A stretch of DNA of 64,000 bases. Origin: Alphaproteobacteria bacterium. Lineage in GTDB: Bacteria; Pseudomonadota; Alphaproteobacteria; Micavibrionales; Micavibrionaceae. The DNA lies in the NCBI GenBank assembly GCA_020445145.1, contig JAGRHC010000018.1, forward strand, positions 180,691-244,690, written 5' to 3'. This document shows positions 17,339 to 26,330 of the stretch, one piece after another (positions within the stretch are counted from its first letter, which is position 1; every line of letters starts with the position of its first letter). The notes under the pieces are model-generated. The model saw only the letters and a program-made list of their open reading frames with translations, ran no database searches and was not told the origin of the DNA. Position numbers and translations under genes: made by a program.

Positions 17339-18211
17339 TTAACGACGGACCAGAGCCTCATAGGCATCACGCAACTGCCGTGTGATCGGCCCGACTGTAT
17401 AGGTGTGATCATCAATGCTGCCCACAGCAGTAACTTCCGCAGCCGTCCCGGTCAGGAAAATCTCTTCAAAGCTCCCGAGCTCTTCCGGCTTTATATGACG
17501 GATTTCAACTGGAATCCCGGCCTCTTTCGCCAGTTCAATAACAGTCTGGCGCGTAATCCCGTTCAGGAAACAATCCGGCGTCGGTGTAATCAAAACGCCG
17601 TCCTTAACCGCAAACAAGTTCGCACCGGTCGCTTCCGCAACATAACCGCGATAATCCAGCATCAGAGCATCGTCATAGCCTTCATTCTCAACAGCATGCT
17701 TCGAAATCGTGCAGATCATATAAAGACCGGCAGCTTTACTTTGGGTCGGCGCCGTATCCGGAGCTGGGCGTCTCCATGGGCCAGTTTTGAGGCGAATACC
17801 CTTGTCGCGCTTCTCCGCATCGAAATAGCTGCCCCATTCCCATGCGGCTACGCCGACATGAATTTTAGTTTTTTTCGCTGAAATTCCCATTTGCTCACTG
17901 CCGCGCCATGCAAAAACACGGATATAAGCATTGGTCAGTCCATTGGCCTCCACAACTTTGCGCTTGGCCTCTTCAATTTCATCCACATTAAAAGGAACCG
18001 TCATGCCCAAAATCTCACCGGAGCGGATCAGGCGCGCAGAATGCTCGCGGCTTTTGAAAATTTTGCCTTCGTACATGCGTTCACCCTCGAAAACGAGGCT
18101 GGCATAGTGAAGACCATGCGTAATCACATGGACTTTCGCCTCGCGCCAGGGGAGCATCTCCCCGTCAACCCAGATAAATCCATCACGATCATCAAAAGGC
18201 AGTACACTCAT
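17339..18211 (-). CDS. ilvE: Branched-chain amino acid aminotransferase
   Basis: A 290-residue class IV PLP aminotransferase that catalyses the last step of valine, leucine and isoleucine synthesis. Visible family features are the N-terminal FIWVDGEMLPW, HGLHYASLVFEG, the YIRVFAWRGSE strand and the PLP-phosphate region EATGANLFAVKDG. A TTG at 18217 would add two residues; the ATG at 18211 with AAAGGGG 10 bases upstream gives the common family N-terminus. It is divergent from the response regulator gene. The partner enzyme IlvD is encoded at 46356. Confidence 0.95.
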   Translation of the reverse strand: MSVLPFDDRDGFIWVDGEMLPWREAKVHVITHGLHYASLVFEGERMYEGKIFKSREHSARLIRSGEILGMTVPFNVDEIEEAKRKVVEANGLTNAYIRVFAWRGSEQMGISAKKTKIHVGVAAWEWGSYFDAEKRDKGIRLKTGPWRRPAPDTAPTQSKAAGLYMICTISKHAVENEGYDDALMLDYRGYVAEATGANLFAVKDGVLITPTPDCFLNGITRQTVIELAKEAGIPVEIRHIKPEELGSFEEIFLTGTAAEVTAVGSIDDHTYTVGPITRQLRDAYEALVRR

Positions 18212-18297
18212 CTTCAAAAAGCCCCTTTACATTTATGGTCCAAACTTTACGGTGGATGTATAAGCTATAGACGAAAATTGGTTTTGTAAACCGGATC

Positions 18298-19026
18298 ATG
18301 ACACAGAGCGCTCCAACCCGGCAAGATTTCACGCACAAGTCGCATATCCTTGTGATCGACGACGACGCGCGCATTTGCAAACTCGTTTCACGCTATCTTC
18401 AGGAGAACGGATTTATCGCCCTGAGCGCAAATAGCGCAGAGGAAGCCTTCGAAATCTTAAAGAGGTTTTCTTTTGACGCTTTGGTCGTCGACGTCATGAT
18501 GCCCGGTCAAAGCGGCCTGGAGTTTACCGCTGAATTACGGAGCAGGGGAGAGACAATCCCCGTCCTGATCCTGACGGCTCTCGGCGAAAGCAGTGACAGG
18601 ATCGGCGGCTTGGAAAGCGGTGCCGACGACTATCTCCCAAAACCCTTTGAACCGCGTGAACTTGTTTTGCGCCTCAAGGCAATTCTCCGCCGCACGCAAA
18701 AGCCATCAGAATCCGTAAAGAGCATCTACAAAATCGGAAACTGGCGTTTTGATCCAGAGCACGATGAATTAATAGACGGTCAAAAAGTTTCGCGTTTAAC
18801 CGCAGTTGAAGGCAATTTGCTGCGGGCCTTGCTCCGTAAAGCCGGGCAAGTCGTCAGCCGTGAAGAACTTGCCACGGATTGCGGTCTTGAATCTGCCGAA
18901 AGAACAATTGATGTGCAGGTCACGCGCCTGCGCCGCAAAATTGAAACAGACCCCAAAACGCCGCGCTGGCTCCAAACCGTTCGAGGAAAAGGCTATTTGC
19001 TGCGAGCGGAAAAGGTCAAACCATGA
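18298..19026 (+). CDS. OmpR-family response regulator
   Basis: A 242-residue regulator with a receiver domain (acidic D21-D23, phosphoacceptor D65 in VVDVMMPG, K115 in LPKPFEP) and a C-terminal winged-helix DNA-binding domain ending VRGKGYLLRAE. It resembles the PetR-type regulators found beside ilvE in alphaproteobacteria. It overlaps the kinase gene by 4 bases (ATGA), so the pair is translationally coupled. Targets cannot be read from the sequence. Confidence 0.93.
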   Translation: MTQSAPTRQDFTHKSHILVIDDDARICKLVSRYLQENGFIALSANSAEEAFEILKRFSFDALVVDVMMPGQSGLEFTAELRSRGETIPVLILTALGESSDRIGGLESGADDYLPKPFEPRELVLRLKAILRRTQKPSESVKSIYKIGNWRFDPEHDELIDGQKVSRLTAVEGNLLRALLRKAGQVVSREELATDCGLESAERTIDVQVTRLRRKIETDPKTPRWLQTVRGKGYLLRAEKVKP

Positions 19027-20375
19027 TACGCAAGAAAAAAAGAAAATGGATGAAGAGCCTGATGCCGCAAACCTTGTTTGGCCGCTCACTCCTGATTCTG
19101 ATTACACCTGTGCTATTAATACAGGTCTTCTTAACATTGATGTTTTTTGATCGCCACTGGAGCAAAATGACAACAAGGTTGGCCTATGCCGCCGCCGGTG
19201 AGATCGCAATAATTTCCGAAGATGCCGATCAGGCAAAAACGCCACAAGAAATACAGCAGATTGCAGATCGGGCTGAAGAGCGTCTGAGCCTGCTGATCTA
19301 TTTTGAACCCGGAGCCCAAATCGATCAGGACCAGCAAAAGCATCATTGGATGGGCTGGGAGTTTATGGTCGGCCAGACACTGGTCGAAGAGCTTAATAAA
19401 CAGCTTGTCCAGCCATTCGCCGTGAATGTCGACTTTAAAGAAAAATGGGTTGAGGTTCGTGTGCAACTGCAAAGGGGCGTTTTGAATATCTCGATGCCGC
19501 AACGCAGATTGTTTGCATCATCCAGCTATATTTTTCTGCTCTGGGTTTTTTCGGCATCGTTCATTTTGCTCACGATCGCGGTCTTGTTCATGCGTAATCA
19601 GGTCCGTCCGATAAGGCGGCTTGCCATCGCGGCAGAACGTTTTGGAAAAGGGCGCGATGTACAGGATTTCAAACTTGAGGGCGCGAGAGAAGTGCGGCAA
19701 GCCGGGCAGGCCTTCCTCGATATGCGAACACGTATCCAGCGCCAGATATCTCAGCGCACCGCAATGCTGGCAGGTGTATCACATGATCTCAGAACACCTT
19801 TAACAAGGCTTCGTCTGCAACTCGCCATGCTGGAAAATTGTCCGGATGTTGAAGCCATGAAAAGTGACATCCGGGACATGGAGAAAATGATCGAAGGGTA
19901 TCTTGATTTTGTGCGCGGAGAAGGGGAAGAAAATCCCGTAACGACAGAAATGCAGGAAATTTTGCAACAGGTCACATCAGCCGCAAAACGGCAAGGCTGC
20001 CAGATTACGCTGGAAGATAACGCAGGCGAAGCGCTAATCATTCCCCTGCGACCGCTCGCATTTCGCCGCTGCATGGACAATATCATTGGAAACGCATCAA
20101 AATACGCGGCGCATATATGGATCACGATGCACCGCACCGTAGATAACCGGATCGAAATCAGTATAGAGGACGATGGCCCCGGCATCCCGCAGGATCAATA
20201 CGAGGAAGTCTTCCGCCCGTTTTACAGGGTCGATCACTCACGGAACTTGGAAACAGGCGGCATCGGCCTTGGTCTCCCGATTGCTATGGATATCGTGCAT
20301 GCGCACGGCGGGAAAATCTGGCTGGAAAAAAGCCCGCATGGCGGGCTTTCCGTAAAGATCAGGTTGCCAATCTAG
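19023..20375 (+). CDS. Two-component sensor histidine kinase
   Basis: A 450-residue kinase. The first membrane segment is at about residues 16-40, then a periplasmic region of about 120 residues and a second segment at about 165-188, followed by a HAMP domain. The H-box is GVSHDLRTPLTRLRLQL with H254 as phosphoacceptor. The ATP domain has NIIGNASKYA, DDGPGIP and GGIGLGLPIAMDI. It is the partner of the overlapping upstream regulator. Its last 50 bases of coding sequence contain the intrinsic terminator of the opposing phasin gene. Confidence 0.94.
   Translation: MIRKKKRKWMKSLMPQTLFGRSLLILITPVLLIQVFLTLMFFDRHWSKMTTRLAYAAAGEIAIISEDADQAKTPQEIQQIADRAEERLSLLIYFEPGAQIDQDQQKHHWMGWEFMVGQTLVEELNKQLVQPFAVNVDFKEKWVEVRVQLQRGVLNISMPQRRLFASSSYIFLLWVFSASFILLTIAVLFMRNQVRPIRRLAIAAERFGKGRDVQDFKLEGAREVRQAGQAFLDMRTRIQRQISQRTAMLAGVSHDLRTPLTRLRLQLAMLENCPDVEAMKSDIRDMEKMIEGYLDFVRGEGEENPVTTEMQEILQQVTSAAKRQGCQITLEDNAGEALIIPLRPLAFRRCMDNIIGNASKYAAHIWITMHRTVDNRIEISIEDDGPGIPQDQYEEVFRPFYRVDHSRNLETGGIGLGLPIAMDIVHAHGGKIWLEKSPHGGLSVKIRLPI
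20326..20349 (-). terminator. Intrinsic terminator of the phasin gene, inside the opposing kinase gene
   Basis: Read on the minus strand, a perfect GC-rich stem AAAGCCCGC-cat-GCGGGCTTT (20329-20349) runs into six T residues. It lies 44 bases past the phasin stop codon at 20393, within the kinase coding sequence. On the plus strand the hairpin is followed only by TTTCC, so termination should be mainly for the phasin. Confidence 0.6.
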
Positions 20376-20392
20376 GCGAAAAAGAAAAGCGC

Positions 20393-20845
20393 CTAAGCAG
20401 CAACCTTCTTCTTGGACGTATCAATAGCGCCCTGAATTTCTTTCATGCTCGCCGACAAACGCTTGTTCAAAAGGCTTGAGGCTTGCGTATTGGATGTCTT
20501 CACCATATCCGAAATTTCGGAGAGATTGGTCATCGCCTGCTCATAGCTCTTTTTGAAAATTTGTGCGTTCTTCGCCATTTTTTCTTCAGGCGTCCCTTCA
20601 CGCATAAGCTCCTGAGTAATCTCGGATTGCTCGTGCATCATGTGAGAAACGATCTCGGCCTGACGTTGCGCTATCGCCTGAATATTCCCGATCAGAAGCT
20701 GCTGTGCCTCCGAAAAAGATTGCAGGTTTTTGCGCTGAGTTTCGAGCAGGCTCTGAAAATCAAAAGGCACTGCCTGATAACTATCAAAAAACTTCGAAAT
20801 ATCGTTGCTTTTGAGAAACGCGGAAAAAGTATTGTCCTGTGCCAT
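20393..20845 (-). CDS. Phasin family protein
   Basis: A 150-residue, almost wholly helical protein with the phasin pattern: an N-terminal amphipathic stretch, a long middle helix (RKNLQSFSEAQQLLIGNIQ), many alanines and glutamines, and a short C-terminal lysine-alanine end. Phasins coat polyhydroxyalkanoate granules and stabilise them. The ATG at 20845 follows a GAGG site and gives MAQDNTFSAFLKS; an in-frame start at 20887 is not preferred. The PHB genes at 31811-35654 provide the context. Confidence 0.85.
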   Translation of the reverse strand: MAQDNTFSAFLKSNDISKFFDSYQAVPFDFQSLLETQRKNLQSFSEAQQLLIGNIQAIAQRQAEIVSHMMHEQSEITQELMREGTPEEKMAKNAQIFKKSYEQAMTNLSEISDMVKTSNTQASSLLNKRLSASMKEIQGAIDTSKKKVAA

Positions 20846-21180
20846 ATGAAACCTCAAACACATTGATAAAAAAATGCTGCAGAGCAACGTTATGATTTCA
20901 TGAAATGTAAGTCAAGATTTTTTGTTGCACCACAAAACTTCTAACAATGAACTGCACAAAAACGAAATAAAAATTCTGAATTCAAAAAGACCGGACTTGT
21001 GTCAAATAGGGGAAAGGGGAGTAAAGAAAATACATTATATTTTAAGCTGTTATCTTCAAAAAAAAGTTTGAATTTTAGCAAACTTTTAACGGCTTTAGGG
21101 CATGTTACACCTGACGCTTTGTTTTTTCTATTCTCAGTAAAAACAGGGCATAAAGTAACACCGGGGCAAACTATTCAGCA
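20846..21180. other. 335-base gap between phasin and PAS kinase genes
   Basis: The left part holds the phasin promoter and a TTTTGT-tgcacc-ACAAAA inverted repeat (20920-20937). The remainder is AT-rich and has no convincing gene. A 62-codon frame at 20999 overlaps the kinase start and is not supported. Confidence 0.6.
20887..20915 (-). promoter_or_regulatory. Candidate sigma70 promoter of the phasin gene
   Basis: On the minus strand: TTGACT (20910-20915), 17-base spacer, TAACGT (20887-20892). Downstream in the leader is CTGCAG (20877-20882 region) within a TGC-rich stretch. PhaR proteins bind TGC-rich or CTGC-type sites, so control by the PhaR at 31811 is possible but unproven. Confidence 0.55.
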
Positions 21181-23847
21181 ATGGTAAGCAAACAACAAAA
21201 TAGGGCAATACCTGTCCAAAGGTCGCGCCATAAAGTTATTTGGCTGACATCAGGCATCGTTCAGTCGATGGTCCTGCTGAATGGCCTCATCCTCACGCTA
21301 ACGGCATTCTTTGTATTGAGCTATTTCATAAAAGGAATGGCAAAAGAAGAATACAGGCGCATTTCAGATGATGCCGGGCGTACTTTGGTTGAGGGCATTA
21401 CCGGCATGGAAAATTCGATGCGCGTAGTCTCTGGGGTCATGAGGCTTGCCGATACGCAGGACAAAAACGCGCTTGTAAAAGAAATCAGGCGAAATCTTCC
21501 AGGTCTGGCACAATTCGATCAGTTGATTTGGATTTATGAAGAGCGACCCGGCGTTTGGAAATACAAAATGGTTTTTGAATCCTACAACGCAGATGTACCA
21601 AAATCCTCGTACACACTGGTACCCGATCAAAATTTGATCAGAACTATTCTGGATCAAAAATATTTTGTCGATCAAGATTTACACTTCATCATGAATTTCC
21701 CAAAAATGGACTACGCAAAAGAAAGCGAAGACCCTTTAATGATGTCTCACTCATTTGCGTTTGTTCAGACAATATTCAAAGGAAGTTCAAGCAACGGCTT
21801 GATTATTGGCGTGAGTAGAGCAGCTTTATTATTCGAAAAAGGCTGGATCAAAAAGCAGGATTCAGTCACGCGCGTTAGCATTCATGACACAGATACAGAA
21901 AACCGCATATTTTACATGGATCGAGGCAACGAAAAAATGCGTCGTCAGCAATACAGCCAGCATTATGTTTTAAAAGTTGGCGATAGTGACTGGGATGTAA
22001 CTTTTGATTTCTCACGCCATAACAACCTATTGATGCTGGAAAACGTTCCGTATCTGATCTTGCTTTTCGGAGGTCTCTTAACACTCATAGGAACTCTTTT
22101 TGTTCGCAGCAATCAGAGACAGTCCTTCAAAGTAACGGCAATGAATAAGACACTCGAGCAAAAAAACTACGAGCTTGAAAGTGAAGCCTCAGAGCGTGAG
22201 CGCCTGAATCAAGCACTTATGAAAGCCGAACGTGACAATCGTGCCATCATCGACTCCGTGAGCGACATTATTTTCGAAACAGACACAGAGGGAAAAATCC
22301 TTTTTCTGAGTGCAGCATGGTTCAAAATCACAGGCTTCGATACAGAGCGGGCGAAAGGAAGTGACCTCTTTACAATGCTTTACCCGGAGGATCAGGTGAA
22401 GCAGCGACATGATTTTGAAATGATGGTAAAGGGCCAAAGGCAAGGTTATCGATCTTTTACACGCATTAGAACCTCAGATGGAACATTCCGTTCAATAGAA
22501 CTCAGCGTTTCCATGATCCGGCAAGATGAAAACAAAAAGCTGCGCGTTGTCGGAACAATCAACGACGTAGAAGAAAGACGCCGGGCTGAGCGAGCTCTTG
22601 CAGAAGCAGAAAAGAAATACAGAACAATCGTTGAAAACGCAGCGGGCGGACTTTACCAACTGACACCAGAGGGTTTGTATCTGAGTGCTAACCCTTCTAT
22701 GGCAAGGATATTAGGATATTCCAGCGTAGAGGATATGCTGCGTGAAATTAAGAATGCAAACGGCTCGGTTTACCCGGATAAAGATGCACGAGATGCATTT
22801 ACGCTAGGGTTGGTAAAGGCCGGTCAGATATACGGATATGAAACTCAGGTTTATCGTAAAGGGCAAAAAGATCTCATATGGATCCGCGAAAACATTCGCG
22901 TCGTGAGAAATGAAGACGGTGAAGTTCTATATTTCGAAGGAAGTATGGAAGATATCACGCAACGCAAAGAAGCAGAAATCAAGCTTAAGCAGGCAAAAGT
23001 AGAATCTGATACGGCCAACCGTGCCAAAACAGAGTTTATCGCAAACATGAGCCACGAGCTAAGAACCCCTCTAAACGCAATTATTGGGTTTTCGGAAATA
23101 ATGAAAAATCAGGTTCTAGGCTCACTTGGTCAGGAAATGTACGTAGAGTACGCGAACGACATCTACAATAGCGGAAAAGGCTTGTTGAAAGTCATTAACA
23201 ATATTCTGGACATTTCAAAAATCGAAAGCGGAAATCGAGAGCTCAAAGAGAGTGAATTCTATCTGGCAGAAGCTTTGCAGAGCTGTAAAGAAATGTTAGC
23301 TGGGAAGGCCACAAGCAAATCAATTACAATTTCGGACCAAACAAAAGAGATGCCTGATATATTGGGTGAGGTTCTGGCAATCAAGCAAGCAATTACAAAT
23401 ATTTACTCCAATGCTTTGAAGTTCACACCCAATGGAGGCCGTATCACCTTATCCTCAAGTTATGATCATGATGGGGCATTCAGACTCTCAATATCTGACA
23501 CTGGAATTGGTTTGACGGCAGAAGAAATAGAAAAGGCACTTTCCCCGTTCGGTCAGGCAGATAATGCTCTAGACCGCAGCGGATCAGGGATTGGGCTGGG
23601 ATTAACCTTGAGCCAGTCTGTCATGAAATTGCACCGCGGTCGCTTGGAAATGCTGTCTGAAAAAGGCATAGGGACAACAGTAACTCTTGTATTCCCGCCA
23701 GAACGGGTTTCCAGGCCGCTTGAGGGGAATACAGAAGAGATTGACGAAGACGCAATAGTCGAAAAGCCCTCAGAGAAAGCCGCAAAAAAATCGGCAAAAA
23801 AATCAGAGCGTTCCGTAAAGGAAAAAGCCGAGAAGAATACAAAATAG
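21181..23847 (+). CDS. PAS-domain sensor histidine kinase
   Basis: An 888-residue membrane kinase. A membrane segment lies at about residues 33-52, an extracytoplasmic sensor of about 230 residues follows, then a second segment near 290-308. Two PAS domains come next (about 348-465 and 477-595, each ended by a PAC motif), then HisKA with NMSHELRTPLNAIIGFSEIM (H625) and a HATPase domain with NALKFTPNGG and GSGIGLGLTLSQS. The C-terminus is a lysine-, alanine- and glutamate-rich tail of about 35 residues. No receiver domain or neighbouring regulator is present, so the partner is unknown. The ATG at 21181 is the first good start. Confidence 0.93.
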   Translation: MVSKQQNRAIPVQRSRHKVIWLTSGIVQSMVLLNGLILTLTAFFVLSYFIKGMAKEEYRRISDDAGRTLVEGITGMENSMRVVSGVMRLADTQDKNALVKEIRRNLPGLAQFDQLIWIYEERPGVWKYKMVFESYNADVPKSSYTLVPDQNLIRTILDQKYFVDQDLHFIMNFPKMDYAKESEDPLMMSHSFAFVQTIFKGSSSNGLIIGVSRAALLFEKGWIKKQDSVTRVSIHDTDTENRIFYMDRGNEKMRRQQYSQHYVLKVGDSDWDVTFDFSRHNNLLMLENVPYLILLFGGLLTLIGTLFVRSNQRQSFKVTAMNKTLEQKNYELESEASERERLNQALMKAERDNRAIIDSVSDIIFETDTEGKILFLSAAWFKITGFDTERAKGSDLFTMLYPEDQVKQRHDFEMMVKGQRQGYRSFTRIRTSDGTFRSIELSVSMIRQDENKKLRVVGTINDVEERRRAERALAEAEKKYRTIVENAAGGLYQLTPEGLYLSANPSMARILGYSSVEDMLREIKNANGSVYPDKDARDAFTLGLVKAGQIYGYETQVYRKGQKDLIWIRENIRVVRNEDGEVLYFEGSMEDITQRKEAEIKLKQAKVESDTANRAKTEFIANMSHELRTPLNAIIGFSEIMKNQVLGSLGQEMYVEYANDIYNSGKGLLKVINNILDISKIESGNRELKESEFYLAEALQSCKEMLAGKATSKSITISDQTKEMPDILGEVLAIKQAITNIYSNALKFTPNGGRITLSSSYDHDGAFRLSISDTGIGLTAEEIEKALSPFGQADNALDRSGSGIGLGLTLSQSVMKLHRGRLEMLSEKGIGTTVTLVFPPERVSRPLEGNTEEIDEDAIVEKPSEKAAKKSAKKSERSVKEKAEKNTK

Positions 23848-23853
23848 GCGTTT

Positions 23854-24468
23854 CTATAGGATAAAATCATCCGTCTGAGCTTCTAACACCCGTCTGGAAA
23901 CATCATAAGAAAAACCCGCTCGCGCAAGTGCCGATAAAGCTTTTTGCTGCGTTTTTTCGTCCTCTGCAACGCTCATATTCCGGAAAGGCCCGATTTTTTT
24001 GCGTCGTGCAAACATAAGAGCTGCCTGAAATTCTGAATCTCGAGTCTCATCACCATAGCTTTCTTCGGCATCGTAGGCCTGAAGAGCCAACAAGGCATTA
24101 TTTGCACCGATGCCTCTTTGCGCCATTTTTGCAAGTACAGCCTTTTGCGAAAGCCCACGCCGCCGCATAGAAGCAACGGCGCCATTTGTATAAAGCTCAT
24201 CGTTCAATAGCCCGGCCGCCTCGAATTTTAAGACGAGTGCCTCAACCAACTGCGCGCAAGCCTCATAATCTTGCTCTGGATGAGCATGACAGGACTTTTT
24301 AACCTTACGCAGCATCACAGAACGAAAACGCGACGTACTCGCCGCAAATCGCTGTAGATAATAGAGCCCGGAATTATGAAGATAGGATTCCGTTATTTTT
24401 TTAGGAACACGCTTTCCCGCCCGTCTTTCCGGCTTGACCTTTGCAGTCTGAGGATTATCCTGTGCCAT
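23854..24468 (-). CDS. recX: RecX family regulatory protein
   Basis: A 204-residue helical protein with the three-helix repeats of RecX. The family core is visible as SYLHNSGLYYLQRFAAS and later RRRGLSQKAVLAKMAQRGIG. RecX modulates RecA filaments. The first 25 residues are basic and probably disordered. It is convergent with the PAS kinase gene with 6 bases between stop codons and divergent from the ABC permease gene. No recA gene is in the window. Confidence 0.85.
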   Translation of the reverse strand: MAQDNPQTAKVKPERRAGKRVPKKITESYLHNSGLYYLQRFAASTSRFRSVMLRKVKKSCHAHPEQDYEACAQLVEALVLKFEAAGLLNDELYTNGAVASMRRRGLSQKAVLAKMAQRGIGANNALLALQAYDAEESYGDETRDSEFQAALMFARRKKIGPFRNMSVAEDEKTQQKALSALARAGFSYDVSRRVLEAQTDDFIL

Positions 24469-24508
24469 TCACAATACCTTATAATTTATACATGCAGGCG
24501 GGCAAACC

Positions 24509-25312
24509 ATGCGGCAAGACCAGTTCCAGAATATACAAAAAATCGAAGGCATCAATACGATTGGCCTTTACACACTTGTCCGCAGAGAAGTCGAGCGCTT
24601 TATTAACGTCTACACCCAGACCATTATTGCACCGGTCATTACGACGTTGCTATTCTATACAATATTCGCTCTGGCCTTTGGAGGCATTCAGAGGAGCGTC
24701 GGCGATGTTCCGTTCCTCGATTTTCTTGCCCCCGGCTTGATCATGATGACAATGGTCCAGAATTCCTTCGCAAACACTTCATCCTCCATCGTGATCTCTA
24801 AAGTACAAGGCAATATCGTCGATGTGTTAATGCCCCCCCTCAGCGCCGCAGAGATCTATATCGGTTACGCCGTCGGATCAATTTTGCGGGGCTTGAGTGT
24901 CGGTGTCGTCACAACAATCGCATTGAGTTTTTTCGCCCCGGTTCACATCCACGCGCTGTGGGCCGTATTTGTCTATGCCGTCCTCGGGACATGGCTCCTC
25001 GGCAGTCTGGGGCTCGCTGCCGGAATTTGGTCCGACAAGTTCGATCACATCGCAGCCGTAACAAACTTTATCGTAACCCCGATGACATTCCTGTCCGGCA
25101 CATTCTACCGCGTAGAAATGCTACCGGAAATGTGGCGGGATATGGCATTCGGAAATCCGTTTTTCTATATGATCGACGGTTTCCGCTATGGCTTTATCGG
25201 GCAGGCAGACGGCACGATATGGATTGGCATTACAATCTTGCTGGCGTTCAACATGGCTTTGATGCTTCTATCCTATAAAATGATAGCGGCAGGCTACAAA
25301 ATCAAAGCGTAA
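24509..25312 (+). CDS. ABC-2 type transporter permease without adjacent ATPase
   Basis: A 267-residue membrane protein with about six membrane segments and the ABC-2 permease features (FLAPGLIMMTMVQNSFANTSS near residue 74, and the later TFLSGTFYRVEMLPE). This family exports lipids, polysaccharides or drugs and needs a separate ATPase. No ATPase gene is adjacent; recX and hslO flank it. The partner must be encoded elsewhere or the gene has been separated from it. The substrate cannot be inferred. Confidence 0.9.
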   Translation: MRQDQFQNIQKIEGINTIGLYTLVRREVERFINVYTQTIIAPVITTLLFYTIFALAFGGIQRSVGDVPFLDFLAPGLIMMTMVQNSFANTSSSIVISKVQGNIVDVLMPPLSAAEIYIGYAVGSILRGLSVGVVTTIALSFFAPVHIHALWAVFVYAVLGTWLLGSLGLAAGIWSDKFDHIAAVTNFIVTPMTFLSGTFYRVEMLPEMWRDMAFGNPFFYMIDGFRYGFIGQADGTIWIGITILLAFNMALMLLSYKMIAAGYKIKA

Positions 25313-25374
25313 TAGCCGCGCCAAGTCCTGTTATGGTACAATAAACTTTTAGAAGTAAGAAATAGCGTGCATCT

Positions 25375-26307
25375 ATGCCCAACGATAATTTTGTCCAGAC
25401 GTTCCAACTCGAAGCCTCGAACCTGAGGGGGCGCATTGTCAAGATCGGTAGCGTGCTGGATGATATTATAAAGGCTCACGATTACCCGCTGCCCATTTCG
25501 CATCTCGTTGCAGAAAATATTACGCTGACGCTTTTGCTGTCCTCCATGCTTAAATTCGACGGAATTTTCACGCTTCAGGCGCAAGGCGACGGCCCGATAC
25601 GCATGATCGTGAGCGATGTAACATCTGGCGGAATAATCAGAGGATGCGCCTCCTATGATCCGGAGCGCTTTGAAAAAGCGCGCGCACAGTTACTCGCGCT
25701 TAAAACCAGTGAAAGCTCGCAAAATCATCTCGCCCAATATCTTGGCAAAGGCTACATCGCCTTCACCGTAGACCGTGAAACAGAAGGCGATCGTTATCAG
25801 GGAATCGTGGAACTCAAAGGCGCATCAATGGTCGATTGCGTGCAACACTACTTTACGCAGTCCGAGCAGATCGGCACCGGTATAAAAATGGCCGTGGGAC
25901 AAAGAGATGGCGAATGGCACGCAGGAGCCATCATGCTCCAGCACATGCCGGAAGAGGGAAAAAACCCGGAGGCCGGCCTAGGAAATGCCAACGAAGACGA
26001 TTGGCGCAGGGCAATGATACTGCTCGATAGCTGCACAGAAGATGAGTTTCTGGATAAGGACATACCTGCCGAAACACTTCTTTTCCGTCTGTTTCATGAG
26101 GAAGGGGTTCGCGTCTATCCACCGGAAAAAGTAGAAAAAGGATGTCGTTGTGATTCTGCGCGTGTCGAAAATATTTTGCGCACAATGCCGCAGGATGACC
26201 TTGAATATATGGCGGTCGACGGTGACATCATTATGACGTGTGAGTTTTGTAGTAAAAATTACAACTTTTCGCTCAAAGAGATTCTCGCTAAAATAAAATC
26301 CGCCTGA
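25375..26307 (+). CDS. hslO: 33 kDa chaperonin Hsp33
   Basis: A 310-residue redox-regulated holdase. The C-terminal zinc switch is complete: GCRCDS followed about 30 residues later by CEFC, a C-x-C and C-x2-C set. Oxidation releases zinc, unfolds the linker and activates binding of unfolded clients. The N-terminal domain begins FQLEASNLRGRIVKIG. The lipoprotein gene follows after 23 bases, an arrangement seen in other alphaproteobacteria. Confidence 0.95.
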   Translation: MPNDNFVQTFQLEASNLRGRIVKIGSVLDDIIKAHDYPLPISHLVAENITLTLLLSSMLKFDGIFTLQAQGDGPIRMIVSDVTSGGIIRGCASYDPERFEKARAQLLALKTSESSQNHLAQYLGKGYIAFTVDRETEGDRYQGIVELKGASMVDCVQHYFTQSEQIGTGIKMAVGQRDGEWHAGAIMLQHMPEEGKNPEAGLGNANEDDWRRAMILLDSCTEDEFLDKDIPAETLLFRLFHEEGVRVYPPEKVEKGCRCDSARVENILRTMPQDDLEYMAVDGDIIMTCEFCSKNYNFSLKEILAKIKSA

Positions 26308-26330
26308 ACTCCAAAGGACGGATAAAGCCG

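Noticed and set aside
20999-21187. 62-codon frame just before the PAS kinase
   Set aside because: It overlaps the kinase start, lacks a good ribosome site and shows no conserved features.
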